DNA of 64,000 bases from positions 1 through 64,000 of the forward strand of contig JAQBVJ010000006.1 of NCBI GenBank assembly GCA_027623235.1, in the 5' to 3' direction. Position 1 is the stretch's first letter, and the number at the start of each line of letters is the position of its first letter. Made by a program: the position numbers and the translations under genes. This DNA is from Planctomycetota bacterium (GTDB lineage Bacteria > Planctomycetota > Planctomycetia > Planctomycetales > Planctomycetaceae). The notes beneath the pieces are model-generated. The model searched no databases, was not told the origin of the DNA, and saw only the letters and a list, made by a program, of their open reading frames with translations. Of this stretch, positions 27,990-37,014 are shown one piece after another.

Positions 27990-28044
27990 GTGTCGCCTTT
28001 CGCACTGCGAAAGGGCGTTCCTTCGCAGTCGGAAAGACGACAGT
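27990..28044. repeat. Palindromic repeat, TGTCGCCTTTCGC family, copy 1
   Basis: Left arm 27990-28014 (GTGTCGCCTTTCGCACTGCGAAAGG) pairs imperfectly with the right arm 28019-28044. The arm core is the same as in the larger palindrome at 48140-48223. It is 216 bp upstream of the FHA-cyclase start. Confidence 0.75.
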
Positions 28045-28250
28045 GTCGCAGGTAATTACTTCCCGGCCCTGAGAGTCACTGCCTGCACAGTGCTGTTCAC
28101 TGGCCAGAGTCGTTATTGTTACGAAAACTTCAGTGCTGACATCGTCCGTTTCAACGTGAATCCGCTCGATGAAATCAGCCGTCACCAGATCATTTGAGGA
28201 CATGAACAATCGCTAAAAACCAGAATACTTATGCCAAGCGTCAAAGAGAA

Positions 28251-28457
28251 ATGGAAAAGAAAGTCAAAGCGGATGCCAAACGGGCCCGCCGCAATGTGCG
28301 AAAGCAGGACGGTGGCGAAAGCACACCTCAGATCGTGGGACATCCAGACCTCGACCCATCCGACTACGCGGAATTTCTCCCTTCCGCCAAAGAGCCCGAC
28401 CCAACGGAAAAAGCGGACCCAGCGGAACCAGTCGACCCAGCCGACAAAGCCAGTTAG
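28251..28457 (+). CDS. Possible small acidic-tailed protein
   Basis: 68 residues: a Lys/Arg-rich start (MEKKVKADAKRARRNVRKQD), a middle DLDPSDYAEFLP, and a tail with repeated DPxEKADPAEPVDPADK. There is no known domain, and the ribosome-binding site is weak. The charged, repetitive sequence and absence of any other gene in an 850-bp gap make a real short gene possible, but composition alone is poor evidence. Confidence 0.3.
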   Translation: MEKKVKADAKRARRNVRKQDGGESTPQIVGHPDLDPSDYAEFLPSAKEPDPTEKADPAEPVDPADKAS

Positions 28458-28625
28458 CTCCTTGACTGAGACATCTGGACATGCCGGTCGCCAATAACGA
28501 ATTCAGCCTCTGCTGAGCCCAGGCGAGCCTGGCCCCTCACCTCGACGCAACGTGGCCAGAGCGGCCATACTGTGCCCCGTCATCGTGGCATGACGCCACG
28601 AAGCAGATGGCAGATCGAGGGACCG

Positions 28626-30284
28626 ATGTCCGGCGCGGATTCGTTAGCACCCGAAAACGGCGATCCCTCAACGGCTGGTGCCGGCACGTCGCGAGGCACG
28701 ATGATCGGTCGCGTGCGCAGCGTGGGAATTCTCACGCTGGTGAGCCGGATTCTTGGCCTGGTCCGCGACGGAGTGATGGCGACGCAGTTTGGCAACGGAG
28801 TCATCCGCGACGCGTTTACCGTCGCGTTTCGCATCCCGAATCTCGCGCGGCAGTTGTTTGGCGAGGGGGCTCTCTCCACCGCATTCCTGCCCGTCTTTAT
28901 CCGCGACCTGGAGAAGCACGGCAAAGAGTCCGCGTTTCGCACCGCGACGGCCGTGCTGATTGCCGTCTCTGTTTTTCTGTTCTGGGCGCTGCTGATTGCT
29001 GAGGGGATTGTGCTGGCCATCTGGCACTTTGCCGACCTCAATCATGAGTCGCGACTGCTGCTCGGCCTGACTGCGACGCTGCTGCCGTACCTGCTACTGG
29101 TCTGTGTGCTGGCTCAGTCCTGCGCGATCATGCACGGGCTTGGCAATTTCAAACTGCCGGCCATGTTTCCCGTTCTGCTGAATGCCCTCTGGATTTCTGC
29201 GGCGATCGTCGTCTGGAATTCTGTGGACGATCTCGTCTCGCAGATTTATCTCATTTCGGTATCGGTCGTCGGGATCGGAGTTCTCCAGCTCGCGCTTAGT
29301 TTCCCGACGTTAAAGAGGCTCGGTTTTGAGTTTCAAAGTTCGTGGCGGGACAACCGTGACCGCGTCCGCGAGATTCGCCGGGTGATGCTGCCTGTCGTGC
29401 TGGGGCTGTCGATCACGCAGCTCAACACGCTGCTGGACAGCTTGATTGCGTGGCTGTTAACCGCGCCGGCCGACCCGACCCAGTCGGGCTGGTTGTCGAG
29501 CTACCCGCTGACGGAGGGAACCGCTTCGGCGCTCTATCTCGGACAGAGGCTGTTTCAGTTTCCGCTGGGCGTGTTCGGAGTTGCGCTCGGCACCGTGATT
29601 TTTCCGCTGCTCGCACAACACTCCGAGCGGAACGACATGGCGGGATTTCGCGATGACTTTCTGCACGGACTGCGGCTGGTGATCGGGATTGGTCTGCCAG
29701 CCAGCGCCGGCCTCATCCTGATTGCGTCGCCGCTGACCGACGCGTTGTTCCGTCACGGGGCCTTCGATCTTGACGACGCACACCAGACGTCGGCCATGAT
29801 CGTGATGTACGCCCTGGGCGTGTGGGCTTCGTGCGGGCTGCTGATCATCAACCGCGCGTTTTACGCGCTGGGCGATCGCCGAACGCCGCTGCGGGCGGGA
29901 GTGCTCAGTGTCGTCGTGAATCTTGCGGCAAGCCTGACTCTTGTGTGGAGCCTTCGAGGACAGGGGCTCGCTCTGGCCACCTCGATCAGTGCCGCGTTCC
30001 AATGCGGACTCGCCACGTGGCTGCTGTCTCGACGGCTGGAGTCTGTCGACTGGCGAAGTCTGATCGGAGTCACGTGGCGAGCGGTCGTCTGCACAGTGGT
30101 CATGTCGATCGTCGTGCTGGCTCTGTCGGACTGGCTGAGCGGCTTCAACTACGCGAGCGAAGCGGCCCGCCGCGCCACGCTACTCGCGTCGCCGGTCGTG
30201 GCTGGCATGTTCGTCTACCTGGCAACCGCTCGCCTGGTCGGTCTCGGCGAACCATTCGAGTTGATCCACCGGCAAGACAATTAG
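28626..30284 (+). CDS. murJ: Lipid II flippase MurJ (MviN family)
   Basis: 552 residues from ATG 28626, with GAGGG 5 bp upstream; an in-frame ATG at 28572 is less likely. MOP-superfamily protein with about fourteen membrane helices. Diagnostic MurJ stretches are visible: TLVSRILGLVRDGVMATQFG, DAFTVAFRIPNLARQLFGEGALSTAFLPVF and GVFGVALGTVIFPLLAQHS. It moves lipid-linked peptidoglycan precursors across the cytoplasmic membrane. This is notable because planctomycetes were long thought to lack peptidoglycan; later work found it in several members. Confidence 0.95.
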   Translation: MSGADSLAPENGDPSTAGAGTSRGTMIGRVRSVGILTLVSRILGLVRDGVMATQFGNGVIRDAFTVAFRIPNLARQLFGEGALSTAFLPVFIRDLEKHGKESAFRTATAVLIAVSVFLFWALLIAEGIVLAIWHFADLNHESRLLLGLTATLLPYLLLVCVLAQSCAIMHGLGNFKLPAMFPVLLNALWISAAIVVWNSVDDLVSQIYLISVSVVGIGVLQLALSFPTLKRLGFEFQSSWRDNRDRVREIRRVMLPVVLGLSITQLNTLLDSLIAWLLTAPADPTQSGWLSSYPLTEGTASALYLGQRLFQFPLGVFGVALGTVIFPLLAQHSERNDMAGFRDDFLHGLRLVIGIGLPASAGLILIASPLTDALFRHGAFDLDDAHQTSAMIVMYALGVWASCGLLIINRAFYALGDRRTPLRAGVLSVVVNLAASLTLVWSLRGQGLALATSISAAFQCGLATWLLSRRLESVDWRSLIGVTWRAVVCTVVMSIVVLALSDWLSGFNYASEAARRATLLASPVVAGMFVYLATARLVGLGEPFELIHRQDN

Positions 30285-30527
30285 ACGCCAGGAAATCTGA
30301 AGGGGTCGATCCGGTGGGGTGAGCGGAAAAGTGGGGTCAGCATCCTGCCTGCCGACGTTCTGTGAGCGAGCATCGCAAGCTGGAAGCTTACGCCACTGAA
30401 GCTGCCACCTGTAAATCCAGCCCTGACAATGCACTACCTCAGGATGTTGACAGCGGTGGGGCGAGGCTCCTGTCGATTCAGGCCTCTGCCGCTATCATCC
30501 GACTTTGCGATCAACGAACCGGGAGCC

Positions 30528-31352
30528 ATGACCGTGTCCGAAAGCGTTTTCCTGACGACCGCCATCGTAGCCGCGCGCGCGGCTGGGGACGTCCTGCTTG
30601 AGTGGTCGAAGAAGTTCACCGTCAGCGAGAAAAGCCGCAAAAATCTTGTCACGGAAGCGGACGTTGCGGCTCAGGAAACCATTTTCCGGATCATCCACGA
30701 TCGTTTTCCGGACCACAGTTTCCTCGGCGAAGAAGACCTCGCCGTCGAGGGTGCGTCCGGCGAGTTCCGCTGGATCATCGACCCGCTCGACGGAACTGCG
30801 AACTACGTCCACCAGTTTCCGTATTTCTGCGTTTCGATCGCCCTCGAACAGAACGGCGAGCTCATCACCGGCGTCATTTTTGATCCAACACGCAGCGACG
30901 TGTTTTCGGCAGAGAAGGGGCAGGGAGCGTTCCTGAATGGCGAGCGGCTTCAGGTGTCGCGGTGCTCTGTCCTCAACGATGCCATGTGTGTCGCCAGTCT
31001 GCCGGTCGGAGCGAAAGGTGATGAGCCGCAGGTTGTGCAGTTCATCAATGCGCTGCCGAAATGCCGCTCCGTCCAGCGAACGGGATCGGCAGCCCTCAAC
31101 CTCAGCTACATCGCGGCCGGTCGACTCGACGCGTACTGGTCCGGGACGCTCAAACCGTGGGACATGGCGGCCGGAGCATTGCTGGTGACGGAAGCCGGGG
31201 GTCGAGTGACAAAGATGGACGGCTCGCCGTTCGACGTCCAGCAGTCTGACCTGCTGGCCAGCTGCGGCGGCATCCACGACGACCTCGCCCGCGTCCTGAC
31301 CGACACTTCGAAGTGGGAACTGAGCATCAAACGCGAGCTTCCCGCCTCTTGA
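30528..31352 (+). CDS. Inositol monophosphatase family phosphatase
   Basis: 274 residues from ATG 30528 with GGGAG just upstream; the frame is open 33 codons further but without similarity. Metal-binding motifs of the family are intact: Glu in FLGEEDLA, DPLDGTANYVH, and the C-terminal WDMAAGALLVTEAGG. Enzymes of this Mg-dependent family hydrolyse inositol-1-phosphate, 3'-phosphoadenosine 5'-phosphate, histidinol phosphate or fructose-1,6-bisphosphate; sequence inspection does not separate these. It follows murJ after a 243-bp gap on the same strand. Confidence 0.92.
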   Translation: MTVSESVFLTTAIVAARAAGDVLLEWSKKFTVSEKSRKNLVTEADVAAQETIFRIIHDRFPDHSFLGEEDLAVEGASGEFRWIIDPLDGTANYVHQFPYFCVSIALEQNGELITGVIFDPTRSDVFSAEKGQGAFLNGERLQVSRCSVLNDAMCVASLPVGAKGDEPQVVQFINALPKCRSVQRTGSAALNLSYIAAGRLDAYWSGTLKPWDMAAGALLVTEAGGRVTKMDGSPFDVQQSDLLASCGGIHDDLARVLTDTSKWELSIKRELPAS

Positions 31353-31470
31353 ACTCGAAGCGGTTTCAAGACAACTGAGCTGCCGAACCTTGACTGGGCT
31401 GACATCGAAGTCGCCAACGATTCTCAGATTCTGTCCCGAACAAAGTCGCAGACTGAGGCGATGTTTCTCA

Positions 31471-31650
31471 TTACTTTTCCGCCTCGATTGCGCGTCGCTG
31501 CTCGGTGAGCGATTCTATTTCGCCCTCGATTCGCTTGATCGCGGCCGGGTCATCCATCTGCTGCTTCTCGCCGGCGAGCTGCTGCTGCAGACTCTGAAGT
31601 TTCTTGCGAATGACATCCAGCTGTTTTTTCTGTTTCTTATTCAACGCCAT
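31471..31650 (-). CDS. Small coiled-coil protein
   Basis: 59 residues starting at ATG 31650 (AGGAG 12 bp upstream) rather than at the upstream in-frame start at 31737. The sequence MALNKKQKKQLDVIRKKLQS followed by QQQLAGEKQQMDDPAAIKRIEGEIESLTEQ is nearly all heptad-patterned, so a coiled coil is expected. There are no cysteines or membrane segments. Similar short basic-then-acidic proteins occur in planctomycetes as conserved hypotheticals. It is convergent with the phosphatase gene and divergent from 31862. Confidence 0.65.
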   Translation of the reverse strand: MALNKKQKKQLDVIRKKLQSLQQQLAGEKQQMDDPAAIKRIEGEIESLTEQRRAIEAEK

Positions 31651-31861
31651 TCTGTTTCGTCGCTCCTGCCGTTTGTCGGCTCGTGTGGATTGTCCGATCG
31701 TTGAGCACGCTGCCTGGTCGTCGATAGACTCTCTCAAGGCGAAGGCAACTTCGCGTTGGGTCGACTGACCTGCGAAGACTTTATCCGCTGTCCTGGCAGA
31801 ATCGAAGACGCATTTTCAACTGACCTGACCGACTCCTTGACGAAATCGATACCGGATTCCC

Positions 31862-32488
31862 ATGACCGTTCGCTTGTGCCAGGCATGCTGCCAGTGGGTG
31901 TGGACGAAGAATGAACGCTGCCCTGGCTGCGACGACGCCGTTTCCGAGTACATCGATCCGGTCGACGTGGCTCGACAGGTTCGGTCGACCGTGGGCGAAG
32001 TCGTTGGCAAAATTGGCCACGTCCGGATCCACCGCAAACGGCTGCCCGCCGACGGAATTCTCTACGAAACGCAGAACGGACTCTTTTTTCTGCCTCACCG
32101 CAACGTCACTGTGAAGCGGCTTGTCGAGGAAAATTCCTCATCGCCGTTCTGGACGATCGCCGGCATCCTGTGGTCGCCGCTGATTTTCCTGCTGCCGTTC
32201 CTGAAGAAGCAGCGGCTGCGCGAGACCGACGTGCAGGAGAGCCAGCCAGTTCGCCTCACCGGCACCGATCTGCAACTGCTGCCCGATCTGCTGCCGAGGA
32301 TGCCGGGCGCCCTTTTTATTTCCGTCGGGGACATTCAGAAGATTCGTCTGAAAGGTCAGCGGTGGGTCATTCGCCGATTTGCCGGTGGCGAAACCACAAT
32401 CGAAGCACTCGCCGCTGAGCCATTCCGGGTTCGCATGGAAGGGCTGTTGAGTTCCGATTCCTGGCGAATGGTGAGCGACTGGCAATGA
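31862..32488 (+). CDS. Zinc-ribbon protein with one membrane segment
   Basis: 208 residues. A short N-terminal zinc ribbon (C6-X2-C9 and C20-X2-C23) is followed by a beta-rich segment (YETQNGLFFLPHRNVTVKRL), a hydrophobic segment near 92-113 (FWTIAGILWSPLIFLLPF) and a C-terminal domain resembling a PH/GRAM-like fold, with no named family that I recognise. Its stop overlaps the start of the methyltransferase gene by four bases (ATGA), so the two are translationally coupled. Function unknown. Confidence 0.75.
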   Translation: MTVRLCQACCQWVWTKNERCPGCDDAVSEYIDPVDVARQVRSTVGEVVGKIGHVRIHRKRLPADGILYETQNGLFFLPHRNVTVKRLVEENSSSPFWTIAGILWSPLIFLLPFLKKQRLRETDVQESQPVRLTGTDLQLLPDLLPRMPGALFISVGDIQKIRLKGQRWVIRRFAGGETTIEALAAEPFRVRMEGLLSSDSWRMVSDWQ

Positions 32489-33708
32489 GCAATTCCGCCG
32501 CAGAATTCGGCCAGCTGCTTCGCGAGTCACTTCGGGACGGGACCTTCATCCACCTCGTGCTGAGCCGTCCGGTTCAGGACCCCGAACGTTCCGCCGGCGA
32601 GTCCGATCTGTCGCCGACAAAAATTTCCGTTCGTGCCGTCGAACTCAAAGCCGGACCGCAACTTCAATTCGCCGAGCAGACAGGTTCGCAGGAACGGCAC
32701 CGCAACCTCGACTACGAGTCGGGCTGCGTCGAAGTCGAATCGCTCTTCGCCGTCACGTTCCGTCACGGACACCTCTTCACGACGACCGCCGACCTGATGG
32801 CGAAGGCAAAGTCCGGCGGCAAGGTCCGTCTGTCTCGATCAAAGCCGTCCCGGACAAAACCGGATGAGGCCACCCACAACCGCACGAAGCAGTACCTCAT
32901 TCCCGACGGTGAGCCGTGTGCGTTCCTGACCGAAATCGGAGTGATGACTGCAGAGGGGAAAGTCCGCAACTCGAAGTACGACAAGTTCCGGCAGATCAAT
33001 CGATTCCTGGAATTCGTGGATGACATCCTCCCCGAACTGCCCGCCGACGGACCGCTCCGCATCGTCGACTTCGGCTGCGGAAAAAGTTACCTGACGTTTG
33101 CCCTGCACTGGCTGTTGACGGAACGGCACGATCGCGAAGTGGACATTCGCGGCCTGGACCTCAAAGCCGACGTCATCCGTGATTGCACCCGCATTGCCAG
33201 TCAGCTTGGCTGCCGCGGGCTCTCCTTCGAAATCGGCAGCATCGAATCCTGCGAGCCGACCAGCGACGTCGACATGACCGTCTCCCTTCACGCCTGTGAC
33301 ACGGCCACCGACGCGGCGCTCGGGAAAGCCGTCGAGTGGAATTCAAAAGTCATCCTCGCCGTCCCGTGCTGTCAGCACGAGTTGTCGCAGCGCCTCGTCC
33401 CGGAACTGCTCCCGCCGATCCAGCGACACGGCATCCTGCGCGAGCGGTTCGCGTCGCTCACGACAGATTCGCTGCGAGCGCTCGCCCTGGAAATCCTTGG
33501 CTACAAAACGCAGATCGTCGAGTTCATCGACATGGACCACACAGCGAAAAACCTGCTCATCCGAGCCGTCCGCCGCACCGCACCCGGCGACACGCCTGCA
33601 GCCGTTTCCGAATACCAGACACTCCGAGCGTCCTTCGGCCCAGTTCCGATCGCCCTGGAAGAATCTCTCGGCGAGCACTTCAAGGCCGCCGTCACTCCAC
33701 CCCCGTAG
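32485..33708 (+). CDS. SAM-dependent methyltransferase (Methyltransf_32-like)
   Basis: 407 residues. The N-terminal 130 residues have no clear family. From about 155 the sequence shows KYDKFRQINRFLEFV, then the SAM-binding loop VDFGCGKSYLTFALH, LHACDTATDAAL and VPCCQHEL. This set is typical of the methyltransferase group that includes GSTCD/METTL25-like proteins, often suspected RNA methyltransferases. It starts within the preceding stop codon (4-bp overlap). Its own stop codon TAG is part of the palindromic element at 33705-33746. Confidence 0.85.
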   Translation: MSNSAAEFGQLLRESLRDGTFIHLVLSRPVQDPERSAGESDLSPTKISVRAVELKAGPQLQFAEQTGSQERHRNLDYESGCVEVESLFAVTFRHGHLFTTTADLMAKAKSGGKVRLSRSKPSRTKPDEATHNRTKQYLIPDGEPCAFLTEIGVMTAEGKVRNSKYDKFRQINRFLEFVDDILPELPADGPLRIVDFGCGKSYLTFALHWLLTERHDREVDIRGLDLKADVIRDCTRIASQLGCRGLSFEIGSIESCEPTSDVDMTVSLHACDTATDAALGKAVEWNSKVILAVPCCQHELSQRLVPELLPPIQRHGILRERFASLTTDSLRALALEILGYKTQIVEFIDMDHTAKNLLIRAVRRTAPGDTPAAVSEYQTLRASFGPVPIALEESLGEHFKAAVTPPP

Positions 33709-33746
33709 GACGGACGCCCACGTCCGTCGCGCCGCAAGTGTGGCGC
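33705..33746. repeat. GTAGG palindromic element, double hairpin
   Basis: Starts GTAGG and forms GACGGACG-CCCA-CGTCCGTC (33709-33728), then a second weak hairpin GCGCC...GGCGC. The TAG in its first bases is the stop codon of the upstream methyltransferase. The element fills nearly the whole gap before the next gene. Confidence 0.75.
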
Positions 33747-33758
33747 AAATCAATCGTC

Positions 33759-34799
33759 ATGAAAAAACCAACTCTCGACCCGACTCCCATCTTCGAACTG
33801 TTCCGCGGAGCACACGCCACCGAGCTGCTGACCGCCGCCGTCGCACACTTCAACGTGTTCGGCCAGCTCGCTCGACAGCCGCTGAGCCAGGTTGCCCTTC
33901 AAGCTCAACTCGAACTCGAATCTCGCCCGGCGACTGTCCTGCTGACGGCCCTGAAAGCCTTCGGCCTGATCGTCGAAGACGAAGCGGGACTTCTCAACCT
34001 GACCGACCTTGCCAGGCAGCACCTGGTTCCCGGAGCGGAATTCGACGTGGGCAACTATGTCGGCCTGGCCGCGCAGAGCCCTGGCGTTCTCGAGATGGTC
34101 GAGCGGCTCAGGACGAACACGCCCGCCGGAGCCGACTCCGATTCCGGCGTCGCGTTCATCTATCGAGATGGCATCGCCTCGGCGATGGAGGCCGAGGAGT
34201 CGGCTCGGCATTTCACGATGGCGCTGGCTGGTCGAGCGAGAAACGTCGCGCCGGGTCTCGCCGAAAACGTGCCGATGAGCGACGCGAGGCTGCTGGTCGA
34301 TGTTGGTGGCGGGACCGGCATCTACAGCTTTGCCCTGCTCCAGAAAAATCCGAAACTGCGAGCCATCATCGTCGACCGCCCGGAAGTGCTGCGCATCGCC
34401 GAAGAGTTGGCAGTTGAATACGGAATGGGTGATCGAGTCGAACTCGCGCCGGGAGACATGTTCGCTGATCCGCTACCGACGGACTCTGACGTCGTCCTGC
34501 TTTCCAACATTCTGCACGATTGGGACGTGCCGGAGTGCCGGCAACTTGTCCAGCGCTGCGCTGAGTCGCTCGCGCCGCACGGTCGACTGCTCATCCACGA
34601 CGTCTTTCTGAACGACACCCTCGATGGCCCGCTGCCGATCGCGCTGTATTCAGCCTCGCTGTTCTACTTCACCGAAGGCCGAGCCTACAGCGCCGCCGAG
34701 TACCGCAACTGGCTGTCCGAAGCCGGCCTGGTCGCAGGCGAGATCATCCCGACTCTGATCCACTGCGGAGTCCTGCCGGCTGTGAGCCGCGCCACGTAG
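33759..34799 (+). CDS. O-methyltransferase family 2 type protein
   Basis: 346 residues from ATG 33759; the frame is open upstream but overlaps the preceding gene. A helical dimerisation/winged-helix N-terminus (LLTAAVAHFNVFGQLA) is followed by a SAM domain with VDVGGGTGIYSFALL (near 180), VDRPEVLRIAEE and the ILHDWDVPEC segment containing the catalytic His of plant and bacterial small-molecule O-methyltransferases. The substrate is probably a hydroxylated aromatic or polyketide-like compound, but no biosynthetic cluster is present. Its TAG stop is the first codon of the palindrome at 34796. Confidence 0.88.
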   Translation: MKKPTLDPTPIFELFRGAHATELLTAAVAHFNVFGQLARQPLSQVALQAQLELESRPATVLLTALKAFGLIVEDEAGLLNLTDLARQHLVPGAEFDVGNYVGLAAQSPGVLEMVERLRTNTPAGADSDSGVAFIYRDGIASAMEAEESARHFTMALAGRARNVAPGLAENVPMSDARLLVDVGGGTGIYSFALLQKNPKLRAIIVDRPEVLRIAEELAVEYGMGDRVELAPGDMFADPLPTDSDVVLLSNILHDWDVPECRQLVQRCAESLAPHGRLLIHDVFLNDTLDGPLPIALYSASLFYFTEGRAYSAAEYRNWLSEAGLVAGEIIPTLIHCGVLPAVSRAT

Positions 34800-35251
34800 G
34801 CGGATTTCTCCGAAACCCGCTTCTCTTACGGGCAGATCGGTTATCGGCAGATCGGTCTTCCGCTCCAAAAAAAAAGTGGCCCGCCTTTTTCGCCGTATGA
34901 AAAAGTGGCATGGGCATCCTGCCAATAGTATTCGGCACGGTTCCTGCCTGACGATGCGATACGCAGTTTGATGACACAGAGTCGTTTAACGTTGAGTTGG
35001 AGGCGAAAATTGGGTCATCGCGGCGCTGTGGAAACAAATCCGAGGGTGGCGGCGAAGTCGCGGTGGTTAATCGCGAGCTCCGCCACCGAAGTTCTCGCCT
35101 GCGGCTCAACGTTAAACGACCGACGCTGATGCCATGCCGAACAGTATCGGCATCCTGCCCATGCGGAACCTTCGTGAAGCACGGCCTGGAAGGCCGTGCC
35201 ACTTTCCATTTCAACAGGCTGGCAGGACAAGCAGATTTCGGAGAAATCTGC

Positions 35252-35255
<4 letters not shown>
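34796..35255. repeat. Large concentric palindrome between convergent genes
   Basis: A 460-bp segment made of nested inverted repeats. Outer pair: 34796-34820 (GTAGGCGGATTTCTCC...) and 35231-35255 in reverse. Middle pair: 34908-34937 with 35136-35164 (imperfect). Inner pair: 34981-34996 (GTCGTTTAACGTTGAG) with 35105-35120 (perfect, 16 bp). Core: GGTGGCGG 35045-35052 with CCGCCACC 35080-35087. A further hairpin CACGGCC-TGGAA-GGCCGTG lies at 35180-35198. Both flanking genes end inside its outer arms. No transposase is encoded. It looks like a non-autonomous, MITE- or REPIN-like element. Confidence 0.8.
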
Positions 35256-36796
<1,541 letters not shown>

Positions 36797-36874
36797 GAAG
36801 GACCTTTCGATTTATTTCCGGGCCAACGAATGGCACGAAGCAGACGAATTCATGTGAGACTGGTAGCGACGAAA

Positions 36875-36936
36875 TTGAAACACAGAGGTCACGGAGTTCG
36901 ACTCGATCACAGAATTTCAGTGCCTCTGTGTTTCAA
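36875..36936. repeat. Inverted repeat, 14-bp perfect arms
   Basis: TTGAAACACAGAGG at 36875-36888 and its reverse complement at 36923-36936, separated by 34 bp. It lies between two minus-strand genes, downstream of the cytochrome/LamG gene, and could act as a transcription terminator or be a dispersed repeat. Confidence 0.7.
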
Positions 36937-37014
36937 AACGTGCTCATGCAATCAGAGACCTGTTTCGAACACATTGTTTAATCATTCGCAGTATTCGTGC
37001 GATCCGTTGGTTCC

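Larger units (their letters stand above)
27775..28625. other. 851-bp region before murJ: repeat and weak small frames
   Basis: Divergent region between the second cyclase (-) and MurJ (+). It contains a palindromic repeat (27990-28044), a possible small gene (28251-28457), and a perfect small palindrome CCAGGC-GA-GCCTGG at 28519-28532. A minus-strand frame from an ATG near 28209 down to 27949 runs through the palindrome and has no recognisable domain; its first 50 residues have plausible coding character, so a decayed gene is possible. Confidence 0.5.

Noticed and set aside
27949-28209. 86-codon minus-strand gene
   Set aside because: Its 3' third is the palindromic repeat at 27990-28044 and no domain is visible; kept only as a remark in the intergenic entry.
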